Source: Listeria grayi DSM 20601
Lineage (GTDB): Bacteria; Bacillota; Bacilli; Lactobacillales; Listeriaceae
Length of the DNA: 64,000 bases
Direction of reading: 5' to 3'
Assembly (NCBI RefSeq): GCF_000148995.1
Contig: NZ_GL538352.1
Coordinates: forward strand, 1,381,178 to 1,445,177
Numbering within the stretch: the first letter of the stretch is position 1; each line of letters opens with the position of its first letter. The notes below the pieces were generated by a model that worked only from the letters and a program-made list of their open reading frames with translations, did no database searches and was not told the DNA's origin. Shown here in pieces: positions 54,027 through 63,557 of the stretch. Position numbers and translations under genes: made by a program.

Positions 54027-54923
54027 ATGAAAGTGAAAAAAATTGCAATGGGTGTAACTGCTGTGTTAGCTTCCAGTATGTTATTAGTAGCTTGTGGAAA
54101 CAATGATAGCGGTAGCAAAGATAAAAGCAAATCAGATTCAAAACAAACTGCAACAGTTAGCAAAGATGCTAAGAAAGACGGTACACTTACAGACGGCACT
54201 TATAAATTAGAAGAAAAAAATTATGATCATGATTATCGTGTTTCCTTCGATATTAAAGTAAAAGATGGTAAGATCACAGAATCCAACTACGATTACTTAA
54301 ATAAAGATGGCAAGAAAAAATCCGAAGATGCTGGTTATGAAAAAGCAATGAAAGCTAAATCCGGTGTTGGTCCAAAAGAATATATCAAACAATTAAATGA
54401 CTCTTTAGTAAAAGAACAAGCAGCAAGCAAAGTAGAAGCAGTAAGTGGAGCAACTCATTCTTCTGACGCTTTCGCTAATTATGCAAACCAATTGATCCAA
54501 GCAGCACAACGTGGCGATACTTCAACAATCGAAATCGACAATGGTGCTAAATTGAAAGACGGTAAATACAGCTTGGAAGAAAAAAATTACGCACATAACT
54601 ATCGCGTAGTCTTCAACATCGAAGTAAAAGATGGCAAAATCGCAACTTCTGATTATAATTATGTAACAAAAGACGGCAAGAAAAAATCCGAAGATGCTGA
54701 CTATGAAAAAGCAATGAAATCTAAAACAGGTGTGGGTCCGAAAGAATACATCCCTACTTTAAACAAAGAACTTGAAAAGAAACAATCTGCTGACGTAGAT
54801 ACTGTATCTGGTGCAACAGAATCTTCTAAAGCTTTCCAATTATATGCAGATCAATTGATCAATGCAGCTCAAAAAGGCGACACAAAGAAAATCGAAGTTT
54901 ATAATTTCGTAGAAGCAGAATAA
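54027..54923 (+). CDS. pplA: FMN-bearing electron-transfer lipoprotein PplA
   Basis: 298 aa from ATG 54027 (AAAGGTGGGA upstream). Signal peptide ends in LVAC lipobox (Cys about 23), followed by a Ser/Lys/Asp-rich linker. Two homologous FMN-binding domains; each begins DG(T/K)Y(K/S)LEEKNY and ends with the flavinylation motif VSGATHSS (about 150) or VSGATESS (about 268), whose Thr receives FMN from FmnB. Passes electrons from the membrane quinol to extracellular acceptors. In L. monocytogenes the signal peptide is also the source of a pheromone. Followed by a terminator. Confidence 0.94.
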   Translation: MKVKKIAMGVTAVLASSMLLVACGNNDSGSKDKSKSDSKQTATVSKDAKKDGTLTDGTYKLEEKNYDHDYRVSFDIKVKDGKITESNYDYLNKDGKKKSEDAGYEKAMKAKSGVGPKEYIKQLNDSLVKEQAASKVEAVSGATHSSDAFANYANQLIQAAQRGDTSTIEIDNGAKLKDGKYSLEEKNYAHNYRVVFNIEVKDGKIATSDYNYVTKDGKKKSEDADYEKAMKSKTGVGPKEYIPTLNKELEKKQSADVDTVSGATESSKAFQLYADQLINAAQKGDTKKIEVYNFVEAE

Positions 54924-54946
54924 GAATTACCATTATTAGCAAGTAA

Positions 54947-54984
54947 GCGACTAATCCTGCATTGCAAGATTAGTCGCTATTTTT
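54947..54984 (+). terminator. Terminator between pplA and fmnB
   Basis: GCGACTAATC / GATTAGTCGC perfect 10-bp stem, then TATTTTT. Would make pplA transcripts more abundant than the genes after it. Confidence 0.85.
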
Positions 54985-55050
54985 ATGAGCAATTATAGGG
55001 TTATATGGTATAGTATTTCTAGTGAGGTCATATTGAAAGGTGCAATGATA

Positions 55051-56118
55051 ATGAAAAAATGGACATGGCTGCTTGTTTTTATTCTGCTGATCGGCAGTTT
55101 AGCTGCATGCGGCGGACCAAAAAAAGAAGTTTCTAAAAAACAGGATCAAAAGGAAACATTGCCGCTTAGCAAAAAAGATTTTCTTATGGGCACAGTAGTT
55201 TCTCTGAAGATCTATAATGCTGGAAAACAAGATGCGATGGATGCGTCTTACAAGAAAATTCGAGAATTAGCGGCGGAGATCACTACAAATGATGACGGTA
55301 AAAATACTGAGATCGATAAAATCAATGCTAATTCCGGGAAAAAACCTGTCAAAGTAACAAAAAATATGTTCTTCTTGATTGAAAGAGCTATTTTCTACAG
55401 CAAAAATTCTGATGGCGGCTTTGATTTGGCGATCGGACCACTTACTAATTTGTGGCGGATCGGCTTTCCAGATGCACGCAAACCAAGCCAAGCAGAGATC
55501 GATAATCGTTTGCCATTGGTAAATTATAAAGATGTGCAGCTGAATGAAGCGAACCAAACCGTTTATTTGAAGCGAAAAGGTATGGCGCTTGATCTGGGAG
55601 CCATCGCTAAGGGGTATATCGCGGATGAAGTAGCGAAAGTGATGAAAGCTCACGGCGTCAATTCAGCGATCGTAGACCTCGGTGGTAATATTTTCGTTAT
55701 CGGTCACAATCCTGACGAAAAAAAATGGAACGTCGGTATCCAAGATCCATTTTCGCCGCGTGGAAGTATTATCGGCAAGCTGGAGACGGAAGAAATGTCG
55801 ATCGTTACTTCTGGCATCTATGAACGTCATTTAGAAGTGGATGGAAAAGACTACCATCATTTATTAGATCCGAAAACGGGTTATCCGTTTGACAACAATA
55901 TTGCCGGTGTTTCGATCATCTCGAAAAAATCGATCGATGGAGACGGCTTGTCCACCGCGACTTTTTCTAAAGGGATCCAAGGCGGACTGGCATATTTGAA
56001 ACAATTCAAAGGAGTGGAAGCAGTCTTTGTCAGCCGCGACAAGAAGGTATACATCACTCCAGGATTGAAAGGCAAGTTTGAATTGGTCAATACAGACGAT
56101 TTTAAAATGGGAAATTAA
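55051..56118 (+). CDS. fmnB: ApbE-type FMN transferase lipoprotein FmnB
   Basis: 355 aa from ATG 55051 (GAAAGGTG 10 bp upstream). Lipobox LAAC (Cys about 20). ApbE fold: KKDFLMGTVVSLKIYNAG, GGFDLAIGPLTNLWRIGF, LDLGAIAKGYIADEV (about 178-192), VDLGGNIFVIG, and DGDGLSTATFSKG (metal-binding Asp). Transfers FMN from FAD onto Thr of PplA outside the membrane. Starts the fmnB-dmkA-fmnA run. Confidence 0.93.
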   Translation: MKKWTWLLVFILLIGSLAACGGPKKEVSKKQDQKETLPLSKKDFLMGTVVSLKIYNAGKQDAMDASYKKIRELAAEITTNDDGKNTEIDKINANSGKKPVKVTKNMFFLIERAIFYSKNSDGGFDLAIGPLTNLWRIGFPDARKPSQAEIDNRLPLVNYKDVQLNEANQTVYLKRKGMALDLGAIAKGYIADEVAKVMKAHGVNSAIVDLGGNIFVIGHNPDEKKWNVGIQDPFSPRGSIIGKLETEEMSIVTSGIYERHLEVDGKDYHHLLDPKTGYPFDNNIAGVSIISKKSIDGDGLSTATFSKGIQGGLAYLKQFKGVEAVFVSRDKKVYITPGLKGKFELVNTDDFKMGN

Positions 56119-56141
56119 GAATGTAGGGGAGGAAAGGGCGT

Positions 56142-57101
56142 ATGTCGTTACTAACGTTCCTTGATCTAGTCGAGATCAGAACAAAAATTGCCAGTGTGTT
56201 TCCTTTTATGATTGGGATATTATATGTTATCTTCCATTATCACGTCTTTGAACCGCTGCAAACGATCACTTTTTTTGCGTCGATGTTCATTTTTGATTTA
56301 ACAACGACCGCGATCAATAATTATATGGACTATCGAAAGGCTACCGACAAGCATGAGTTTGACTATCGGAAGTCGAAAAATGTGATCGGCCAAAGGGAAA
56401 TTCCGGAAAAAACGGTTATTATTACCATTTTTGGCCTGTTTCTAACTGCAACATTGTTGGGAGTTTGGCTTGTATTTCAAACAGATCTACTGGTATTACT
56501 GATTGGTTTTATTTGTTTTTGTATCGGGATCTTATACACATTTGGTCCTGTACCGCTTTCCAGAATGCCGCTTGGGGAAATTTTCTCCGGAGTAACGATG
56601 GGGTTCGGTATCTTTTTCTTAGCGATTTATGTCAATGCGAGCGATGCTGGAATCGCAAGTTTAGTGTGGCAAGGTGCTTGGGTGACGCTGGAGGTCAATC
56701 TGCTGGAAATCATCCGGATCGGCGTTGTATCGTTGCCGTTGATATTTACGATCGCAAATATCATGTTGGCGAATAATCTATGTGATTTAGAAGAAGATAT
56801 CCGCAACAATCGCTTTACACTGCCGTATTATATAGGAAGAAAAGCAGGCGTGATTTTATTTAATACGTTATATTATGCTTCATTTGCTGCTATTATAGTA
56901 GGAGTATTGTTAAACTATTTACACCCAATCATGTTGCTAAGTATATTGGCGGCGTATCCTGTGTATCGAAACTTAAAATTGTTTAATAAGGAGCAAGTGA
57001 AAGCAAAAACATTTGCCATTTGTATCAAGAATTTTTTGGTGGTCAACATAACGATTACAGTGCTGATGCTTGCGAGTGTCATTATTCAAAGTTTTAATTG
57101 A
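56142..57101 (+). CDS. dmkA: UbiA/MenA-type prenyltransferase DmkA
   Basis: 319 aa, ATG with GGGGAGGAAAG upstream. Eight or so membrane helices. First Asp-rich motif NNYMDYRKATDKHEFDYRKSKNVI (described as NxxxDxxxD, about 66-74) and second NLCDLEEDIRNNR (about 213-225). Attaches a polyprenyl chain to dihydroxynaphthoate to make the dedicated demethylmenaquinone of the EET route. 23 bp after fmnB. Confidence 0.92.
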   Translation: MSLLTFLDLVEIRTKIASVFPFMIGILYVIFHYHVFEPLQTITFFASMFIFDLTTTAINNYMDYRKATDKHEFDYRKSKNVIGQREIPEKTVIITIFGLFLTATLLGVWLVFQTDLLVLLIGFICFCIGILYTFGPVPLSRMPLGEIFSGVTMGFGIFFLAIYVNASDAGIASLVWQGAWVTLEVNLLEIIRIGVVSLPLIFTIANIMLANNLCDLEEDIRNNRFTLPYYIGRKAGVILFNTLYYASFAAIIVGVLLNYLHPIMLLSILAAYPVYRNLKLFNKEQVKAKTFAICIKNFLVVNITITVLMLASVIIQSFN

Positions 57102-57119
57102 TGGAAAGGAAGTGGTCTC

Positions 57120-57911
57120 ATGATCGATAAGCTGATTTTAGGAAGATATGTACCGGGGGATTCTTTTCTTCATCGACTCGACCCGCGTGCCAAGCTGGTA
57201 ATGGGACTGCTTTATATTGGGATCTTGTTTTTGGTAGATAATTGGATCACGACTTTTTTGATTATCTTTTTCACTTTCTTGGTAGTTGTGTTGACACGAA
57301 TAAAAGTCAACGTGTTTATTAAAGGGATACGTCCGCTGATTTGGCTGATCCTCTTCACGGTTGTGATGCAGCTACTGTTTACCGGTGGCGGTGAAGTCTA
57401 TTTCCAATGGGGAGCCATTACGATCTCCTCGTTCGGGATCGCGAACGGAGCGCTAGTGTTTCTGCGTTTCACACTGCTGATCGTCATGTCGACGGTAGTG
57501 ACGCTGACAACGAAACCGATGGACTTAGCGGATGCGATCTCTTACTTGTTGAAACCATTCTCCTATTTGCGTATGCCGGTGCAGGATATTGCGCTTATGC
57601 TTACGGTTTCGATGCGTTTTATCCCGACATTGATGGAGGAAACAGATAAGATCATGAAAGCTCAGCGTGCCCGTGGGGTGGATTTCGGGGAAGGAAATAT
57701 CTTTGAGCAGATGAAAAAGATCGTGCCGGTCTTTATCCCGCTATTCGTTAGTTCATTCAACCGAGCCGAGGATCTTGCCAATGCGATGGAAGTAAGAGGT
57801 TATGAGGGCGATGCCAAGCGGACGCGGTTTAGATTGCTCCATTGGCATGGCATTGATGCGATCGCATTCTTGGTATTTATTGCGGTCACCGTATGTTTAT
57901 GGCTATTGTGA
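57120..57911 (+). CDS. fmnA: ECF transporter T-component-like protein FmnA
   Basis: 263 aa, ATG with GAAAGGAAG upstream. EcfT family: FLHRLDPRAKLV at the N-terminus, five membrane segments and the two Ala-Arg-Gly coupling helices AQRARGVDF and AMEVRGYEG near residues 180 and 224. In L. monocytogenes it works with RibU to move flavin out for FmnB. Its ATPases are not in the window. Last gene of the forward EET unit. Confidence 0.88.
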   Translation: MIDKLILGRYVPGDSFLHRLDPRAKLVMGLLYIGILFLVDNWITTFLIIFFTFLVVVLTRIKVNVFIKGIRPLIWLILFTVVMQLLFTGGGEVYFQWGAITISSFGIANGALVFLRFTLLIVMSTVVTLTTKPMDLADAISYLLKPFSYLRMPVQDIALMLTVSMRFIPTLMEETDKIMKAQRARGVDFGEGNIFEQMKKIVPVFIPLFVSSFNRAEDLANAMEVRGYEGDAKRTRFRLLHWHGIDAIAFLVFIAVTVCLWLL

Positions 57912-57916
57912 CAATC

Positions 57917-57958
57917 AAAAAACAGCTGCTCCTTTATGGAGGACAGCTGTTTTTTTGA
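57917..57958. terminator. Bidirectional terminator
   Basis: AAAACAGCTGTCC-type stem: AAACAGCTGCTCC / GGACAGCTGTTT around TTTATGGA, with T's on both strands. Shared with the GntR gene. Confidence 0.82.
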
Positions 57959-57961
57959 CTA

Positions 57962-58675
57962 TTAAGGGACTTGCAGTTGGATGTTATACTGGTAGCGATT
58001 GCCAGGATAGAAAAATTCGGTATATTCTATAAGGCGGTCTTCTTGATCTCGTGTAACACGCTGTACATGCAACAAGGGGCTGTTCTCATCTACATGTAGA
58101 TGTGCTGCCAGTGTTTTGTCAGCGACCATTGATTCGATCGTTTCTTGTGCTTTTGTTACGATATAGCCTTTTTCTTGAAAAAGTTTATACAAAGAAGCAT
58201 CTGGAGCAGCTAACTCTTCTGCCGCTAAAGACAGAAAAGAAGGACAGTAGACACGCTGGAAGCTGATGGGAACATCATCGATCCACCGCAGACGCTCATG
58301 GCGGCTTACTAATGCACCTTTCGGCAGGTCGAGCTTTGAACAAACCATTGTGTCTGCAGGCAGATCGTTGTCGAAGGAGAGCAGTGCAGAATGGAGCGAG
58401 CGGTTGTTGTTCTCTTCGGAAAAACTAAGCAGCGTCTGCAGTTGCAGAGATTCTTTTTGGCTAAGCACAATGGTTCCAACCCCATGGATACGCTTGATAT
58501 AGCCTTCATCGACTAATAGCTGGAGAGAATGGCGGATCGTGATCCGACTGACGTTGTAGTGCTTTTGCAGATCAGGTTCAGCAGGGAATAACGATCCGAC
58601 GGGATATTTGCCGGAAATGATATCTTGCTTGAGATGATTATAAACAGTTACGTATTTAATGTTGTTGCCCTTCAT
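57962..58675 (-). CDS. GntR/UTRA-family repressor
   Basis: 237 aa. N-terminal winged helix YNHLKQDIISGKYPVGSLFPAEPDLQKHYNVSRITIRHSLQLLVDEGYIKR-type (about 10-60), then UTRA ligand domain (HERLRWIDDVPISFQRVYCPSF; YTEFFYPGNRYQY). Last gene of the PTS operon; starts inside the end of the upstream gene (20-bp overlap). A 26-bp perfect palindrome at the operon promoter is its likely operator. Ligand probably a phosphorylated sugar. Confidence 0.92.
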   Translation of the reverse strand: MKGNNIKYVTVYNHLKQDIISGKYPVGSLFPAEPDLQKHYNVSRITIRHSLQLLVDEGYIKRIHGVGTIVLSQKESLQLQTLLSFSEENNNRSLHSALLSFDNDLPADTMVCSKLDLPKGALVSRHERLRWIDDVPISFQRVYCPSFLSLAAEELAAPDASLYKLFQEKGYIVTKAQETIESMVADKTLAAHLHVDENSPLLHVQRVTRDQEDRLIEYTEFFYPGNRYQYNIQLQVP

Positions 58676-59705
58676 GTTTTTTCACCACATTTGCTAATGA
58701 ATTTGCTAATTTTTCTATTTGAAAATCGTTGGCATGCTGAATCGTATCAAATAAAGCAATAAACGCTGAATCGTTTACATTTGTAAATGCGCCAACCATC
58801 GAGCCCACGATCGTTGCGATAGTATCTGTGTCATACCCGATGTTTACAGCATCGATAACGGCTTGGAGTGGGTTTTCTTTATTGAGTGCGATAATACCGA
58901 AGGCGCACGGAACGGCTTCAGAAATATGCAGACCGCTACCGACGATCTCGGCTAAGTTTTTCAGCTTTTCTTCTTTTGTGCCAACACCTGTAATGATAGT
59001 ATACGCTAATTGTATGCGTTTCACAACACTGGGACCGGCAACTTCTCGAGAGAGCTTTTTCGCTTTTTCCTCACCGCGGATCGCGCCATAAAGTCCAGCA
59101 CTCAGCGCCTGATCGACTGTAGAATTTTCTGCTAGTGAAGCGCTTGTAGCTGCTGCAACTGCACATGCTCCTGAAATAGCGAGTGAGTTATCATGGGTGA
59201 CTTGTGTGATGAGAATAGCATCGTTGATGGCAGCTTCTATATCGTTTGGATGCAAAATTCCGGCGGGAGCAATTTTCATCGCGGCGCCATTCGTAGCTTT
59301 GGAAGCATAATCAATGGTCACAGCTCCAGGTAGCGGCTTCATTTTGGATTCTGGATCTTTATACATCGCCACAGCGCTTCTCGTGGTTGGACCGGCAAAC
59401 CGATCAAAATACCAAGAAACATTTGACCAATCCAAAATCGCTTGGATTACTGTCTCTGTATCGATCTTCCCATCATTTTTTAAAATCGCGTGCGAAAGGA
59501 AATAGATTTGAGAAAAATCATCAGTCACTTGTCCGGCTTCGTTGCCTAAAGCAAAAGCTGTTTTTCCTGGTTTTTTTAATTCTGTCAATGGTCCTCCAAA
59601 ATGTGCGCGGATCTGGTCGAAAGATAAGTTCTCCGTGGTGGCTCCCATTGCATCCCCAATGGCAGCTAGTCCTAGTGTTCCTTTTATTTTTGTCTCTAAA
59701 TTCAT
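58656..59705 (-). CDS. ADP-ribosylglycohydrolase-family protein
   Basis: 349 aa from ATG 59705 (GAAAGGA 8 bp upstream). GTLGLAAIGDAMGATTE (about 8-24), metal-binding VTDDFSQIYFLSHAI (about 61-75) and GYDTDTIATIVGSMVGAF (about 284-301) are the dinuclear-Mg motifs of the ARH/DraG fold. The usual TDD(T/S)xM stretch reads TDDFSQ here. Set between a PTS permease and a GntR regulator, it more likely hydrolyses an imported phospho-glycoside or nucleoside-like sugar than removes ADP-ribose from protein. That is inference. Confidence 0.85.
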   Translation of the reverse strand: MNLETKIKGTLGLAAIGDAMGATTENLSFDQIRAHFGGPLTELKKPGKTAFALGNEAGQVTDDFSQIYFLSHAILKNDGKIDTETVIQAILDWSNVSWYFDRFAGPTTRSAVAMYKDPESKMKPLPGAVTIDYASKATNGAAMKIAPAGILHPNDIEAAINDAILITQVTHDNSLAISGACAVAAATSASLAENSTVDQALSAGLYGAIRGEEKAKKLSREVAGPSVVKRIQLAYTIITGVGTKEEKLKNLAEIVGSGLHISEAVPCAFGIIALNKENPLQAVIDAVNIGYDTDTIATIVGSMVGAFTNVNDSAFIALFDTIQHANDFQIEKLANSLANVVKKHEGQQH

Positions 59706-59729
59706 TTTCTTCATCCTTTCGTAATTCAT

Positions 59730-61121
59730 TTATTGATTCATTTCTGCTTCTGGATCTTTGACTCCGAAAAGGAGAGTGAAAGCTAGCCCGCCGGCAAACG
59801 AGATAACGAGGCCGACGATATATGCCCAAAGAGTCGGACCGGCAAAAGCAGGGATGGTGGTAAGTCCGCCAAATACGAAAGCGTTTCCAATTACATGGAA
59901 AATACCCATAAATGCTCCACCGATAGCTGCACCTAAACATCCCGCCACAAGCGGGCTTTTAAATTTAACGCCTAAACCATAAATGGCTGGCTCCACGATT
60001 CCCGAAAGAAACACGGATGTGATGGCTGTTAGAGAAAAGTTTTTTAATTTCCGATTACGTGATTTAAGGAAAATCGCAAATGCGGCGCCGGCCATGCCAA
60101 AGTTAGCATTAGCTGCATACGCGATGAAGGCAGAGTGTCCGGTTTTAGCAACTTCGGGAATAACGACCATGGTATTTGGTGCCCAATGGACGCCGAATAG
60201 AATCAGGATATTCCAGATCCCGCCAACTACTGCTCCTGTGATAACTTGATTGATATTGGAAAGCCAACCCACGCCATTCGCGATACCGATGCTTAGATAG
60301 TTGCCTAAAGGTCCAAAAATGCCGGCTGCGACCGGTACAAGGACAAAGAGCAGGACGGTTGGAATGACGATCATATGCAAGCTGTTTGGTATTTTTTTCT
60401 TCATAAATAATTCCATTTTAGACTGTAGCCATGTAGTTAGAATCGCAGGGATTATTTGACTTGTATAATTAAAAACTGGGATCGCGATACCTAAAAACGT
60501 AATGGTATTGCCGCCGTCGCCTTTTACTAATCCAATAAAATCAGGCATGATCAAAGCCCCCATTATGGCCATTGCAATATAAGGACTGGTTGCAAAGCGC
60601 TTAGCAGAAGTAACTGCGATCAATAAAGGCAAGAAATAAAAGACCGATGTTGCGGCTAGCGTCAATAGCACATTTGTTGAGCTTTCAGTAGGTAGCCATC
60701 CGATCTCATTGGCTAAAATTGTAAAACCTCGTAGTAGACCGGCTCCAGCAAGTAAAGGGAGTAAAGGTGAAAATATACTTACTACTAATGCGACAAAACC
60801 GTTAAACCAGCTGCGCTTTTCACTCGGGACTTCCGATGTTTCTGTTTCTGCTTTTTGAGAAGTAGCATCATCTGCTTGCCACACTTTCATAAAAGCATCA
60901 TACACTTCTCCCACATTAGTACCAATAATGATTTGCAGACCTGCTTCTTTATTCACGACACCTGTAACGCCATCTAAAGCATCGATTTCAGCTGTCTTGA
61001 CTAACGCTCGGTCTTTTAAAACCGGTCGCAATCTGGTAGCGCAATGGGTAACAGAGATAATATTATCGGGTCCTCCCATCAAAACGAGTAATTGTCGAGA
61101 TAGATTTTCTAATGAAGGCAT
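59730..61121 (-). CDS. PTS EIIBC permease, glucose/beta-glucoside superfamily
   Basis: 463 aa, ATG with AAGAAAGGAG upstream. N-terminal IIB domain with phosphorylated Cys in ITHCATRLRP-like sequence (VTHCATRLRPVLKD, about 25-38) and GLQIIIGTNVGEVYDAF. A linker of Thr/Glu/Ser (about 90-103) leads to a IIC domain of about ten helices (GVKFKSPLVAG; SAYAANANFGMAGAAFAIF region). No IIA domain, so an unlinked glucose-type IIA is needed. Substrate unknown; the sequence is of the sucrose/trehalose/MurNAc/beta-glucoside branch. Confidence 0.9.
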   Translation of the reverse strand: MPSLENLSRQLLVLMGGPDNIISVTHCATRLRPVLKDRALVKTAEIDALDGVTGVVNKEAGLQIIIGTNVGEVYDAFMKVWQADDATSQKAETETSEVPSEKRSWFNGFVALVVSIFSPLLPLLAGAGLLRGFTILANEIGWLPTESSTNVLLTLAATSVFYFLPLLIAVTSAKRFATSPYIAMAIMGALIMPDFIGLVKGDGGNTITFLGIAIPVFNYTSQIIPAILTTWLQSKMELFMKKKIPNSLHMIVIPTVLLFVLVPVAAGIFGPLGNYLSIGIANGVGWLSNINQVITGAVVGGIWNILILFGVHWAPNTMVVIPEVAKTGHSAFIAYAANANFGMAGAAFAIFLKSRNRKLKNFSLTAITSVFLSGIVEPAIYGLGVKFKSPLVAGCLGAAIGGAFMGIFHVIGNAFVFGGLTTIPAFAGPTLWAYIVGLVISFAGGLAFTLLFGVKDPEAEMNQ

Positions 61122-61151
61122 CTAACATTCTCCTTTCTTAATTGGGTATGA

Positions 61152-61219
61152 CATCAAGACGTCATAACGTCTTGATGAGTTCATTATAACGGACATATTC
61201 AAAAATGTAAACGGTAACA
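61152..61219 (-). promoter_or_regulatory. PTS operon promoter, GntR-type operator and cre
   Basis: Minus strand: TTTACA (61206-61211), 17-bp spacer, TATAAT (61183-61188). Directly downstream lies a perfect palindrome CATCAAGACGT-N4-ACGTCTTGATG (61152-61177), over the start site. ATGTAAACGGTAACA (61205-61219) fits the CcpA cre consensus at every fixed position and covers the -35. Predicted to be off in glucose and without inducer. Confidence 0.82.
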
Positions 61220-61288
61220 TTTAAAAATTTTGTTTCTTAGGGAAAAGGATACATGTATGAAGCAAAAACAAGAGTGATCCAAACGTGA

Positions 61289-61326
61289 AAAAAACCCCTA
61301 TCTGTCGAGACAAGATAGGGGTTTTC
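61289..61326 (-). terminator. Terminator of chemoreceptor gene
   Basis: AAACCCCTATCT / AGATAGGGGTTT-like stem (one shifted pair), with T run on the minus strand. Confidence 0.85.
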
Positions 61327-61331
61327 GTTTT

Positions 61332-63365
61332 TTAATGTTCTAAAGATACGTGCAGATTTTTATCACTTTCTTCTATTAAGGTTGGCTCTTCTTCTGTGCT
61401 AGTTGTCTTGAAATGTTCGATTTCTTGTAGCAGATTTTCTGCTAAGGCAGAAAGGCTTTCAGCCGCTTGTGCAACTTCTTCTGTGGAAGCGACTTGCTCT
61501 TCAGCAGATTCAGCGATCTGCTTATTATGTTTTTGTGATTCTTCAGCTGCAGCTGTTATTTGCTGCATAATGCTGGATACATCAGAAGCATTATCGCTTA
61601 CTTCTGTGATCAAGTTGTTCATACCGGTAAGGTCAGTAGCGATCAAATCAGAGGACTGCTGCAATTCTTTGAAGTTTTCGGCTGTTTTATTTACAGCGCT
61701 GTAACCGTCAGATACGGAAACTTGGATATTTTGGAAAGTTTTCAGTGATTGCTCGATCTCTTTTACGATTTCTTTGATCAGCACTTCGATATTTTTAGAA
61801 GAGGCACTTGATTGTTCTGCTAATTTACGTACTTCTTCAGCAACAACGCTGAATCCTTTACCAGATTCACCAGCTCTAGCGGCTTCGATCGCTGCGTTTA
61901 AAGCAAGTAAATTCGTTTGATCGGAAATTTGGTTGATCGTCTGTAAGATGGTTTGGATCTCTTCGGATTTCGTAGCCAGCCCGTGAACGACGGCATCTGC
62001 TTCTTTTACGGAAACATCGATATTATTCATTTGCGAAACAGTACGTTCTACTAATACATTTCCTTCACGTGCTTTTTCATTAGATGTCTGTGAAGTGGCT
62101 AGGAGCATCGTAGAACTGTCAGAAGCCATTTTCAGCCAGCTGCTGACTTCGGCTAGACGATCGGCGTTTTCCTTGATGGATACAACGGCGGAGTTGGATT
62201 GGGAAGATAATCCTTCTAATGACTGAGTGATCTCTGTTGTGGCATTGCTTGTTTCTTCCGCGCTGGCCGTTAATTCCTCAGATGATGTGGAAATGGCTTG
62301 AGTCGATGTATTGATTGAGTGGATTAGTGTTTTCAAGGAAGATGTCATCGTATTGAAAGCTTGACCGAGAGCACCGATCTCATCGTTACGACGAACGGTT
62401 ACTTGTTCTGTCAAATCGCCTTCGCTGATCTTTTCAGCAGCATCAACAATCGTTTTTAAACGGCGGATGATCATTCGAGTAATGAACCAGATGATCACGC
62501 TACCGATAATAAGAGAAACTACGGCAACAAGTAATGTGCGCCATATAATAGGTAAAGTTTGATCGAGGATCTCTTTTTCGCTGAATGTACCGGCGATCTT
62601 CCAACCAGTTACTGGGTCTGTTTGGTAGAAGACGCGTTGTTTATCCGAACCGTTCCCGACAGTGAATTCACCATTTGCTTCTTTTTGATCCATGATCGCT
62701 TTGGTGATCTTGTTTTTGGAACCGGACTTCCAATTTTTGCTGGCAATCACGCTGCCGTCTTTTGCTAGTGCAACAGCAGAACCATGTTGGCCGATTTTAA
62801 CTTCTTTAACAGTATCGATCAGGCGGGATAAGTTGATGTCTAATCCTACGACACCTGATTCATCGCTGGCTTTTTGTGCGATCGTAAGAGTCATTTCGGT
62901 TGTAGAAGCAGCAATGTAAGGCGCAGTTAAAATAGGTTTGTCGCCGTTATCTGCAATAGCTTCTTTATACCAATCTCTTGTTGTTGGATCATATCCGTCT
63001 GGCATCTTTGTTTCCGGTTGTTGGATGAATTTACCGTTCTCTTTTCCATAATAGATATTTTGGATATCAGGAATAGTCGATGTATAATTGCTCAATACCG
63101 CATCTGTTTCGCTTTTCTTTGCATTTGCCGAAACGCTGGTTTGGTTTGCTAGATAATGTACTACATCGATTTTTTGGCTAATACTCTCATCTATTAGACT
63201 AGATAAACTATTTACATTAGATGTTGCACTATTGCTTACGTTATTTACCAGGTCTCGCTTGGCGCTTAGGAAGTTGATTACTCCTACAACAGCAAGTGCT
63301 ACCGCTAAAACGATAATAAAAGAGGGTAATAAGATCTGTAATATCGATTTTCTCCGTTTTTTCAT
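61332..63365 (-). CDS. Methyl-accepting chemotaxis protein with dCache sensor
   Basis: 677 aa, ATG with CAGGAGG upstream. Membrane helix 1 at about 10-31, extracellular Cache domain (about 35-270; [25 protein letters not shown] is the ligand-pocket signature), helix 2 at about 275-298, HAMP (about 300-352) and cytoplasmic coiled-coil signalling domain with tip [21 protein letters not shown] (quoted as its core motif). Senses a small molecule, often an amino or organic acid, and signals to CheA. Implies a motile organism. Confidence 0.94.
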   Translation of the reverse strand: MKKRRKSILQILLPSFIIVLAVALAVVGVINFLSAKRDLVNNVSNSATSNVNSLSSLIDESISQKIDVVHYLANQTSVSANAKKSETDAVLSNYTSTIPDIQNIYYGKENGKFIQQPETKMPDGYDPTTRDWYKEAIADNGDKPILTAPYIAASTTEMTLTIAQKASDESGVVGLDINLSRLIDTVKEVKIGQHGSAVALAKDGSVIASKNWKSGSKNKITKAIMDQKEANGEFTVGNGSDKQRVFYQTDPVTGWKIAGTFSEKEILDQTLPIIWRTLLVAVVSLIIGSVIIWFITRMIIRRLKTIVDAAEKISEGDLTEQVTVRRNDEIGALGQAFNTMTSSLKTLIHSINTSTQAISTSSEELTASAEETSNATTEITQSLEGLSSQSNSAVVSIKENADRLAEVSSWLKMASDSSTMLLATSQTSNEKAREGNVLVERTVSQMNNIDVSVKEADAVVHGLATKSEEIQTILQTINQISDQTNLLALNAAIEAARAGESGKGFSVVAEEVRKLAEQSSASSKNIEVLIKEIVKEIEQSLKTFQNIQVSVSDGYSAVNKTAENFKELQQSSDLIATDLTGMNNLITEVSDNASDVSSIMQQITAAAEESQKHNKQIAESAEEQVASTEEVAQAAESLSALAENLLQEIEHFKTTSTEEEPTLIEESDKNLHVSLEH

Positions 63366-63557
63366 TAAAAATGCCTCCTGTTTTTTAGAAAAATAAAAAA
63401 TGCAAACCTGTCATCATCAGGTGTCCGAATATTACTTTACCATATTTTTTAAAAAAATAATATATTTAATTAAAAAATTATCCTAAAGACCTATTTCCAG
63501 TTTCTTCTATATATATAAAACAATTTGGGCAGTGATAAATAAATTTCAAAAAATTGG
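63366..63557. other. AT-rich gap before S10 promoter
   Basis: No gene seen. It carries the upstream region of the chemoreceptor gene (minus strand) and the distal promoter region of the S10 operon. Confidence 0.5.
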
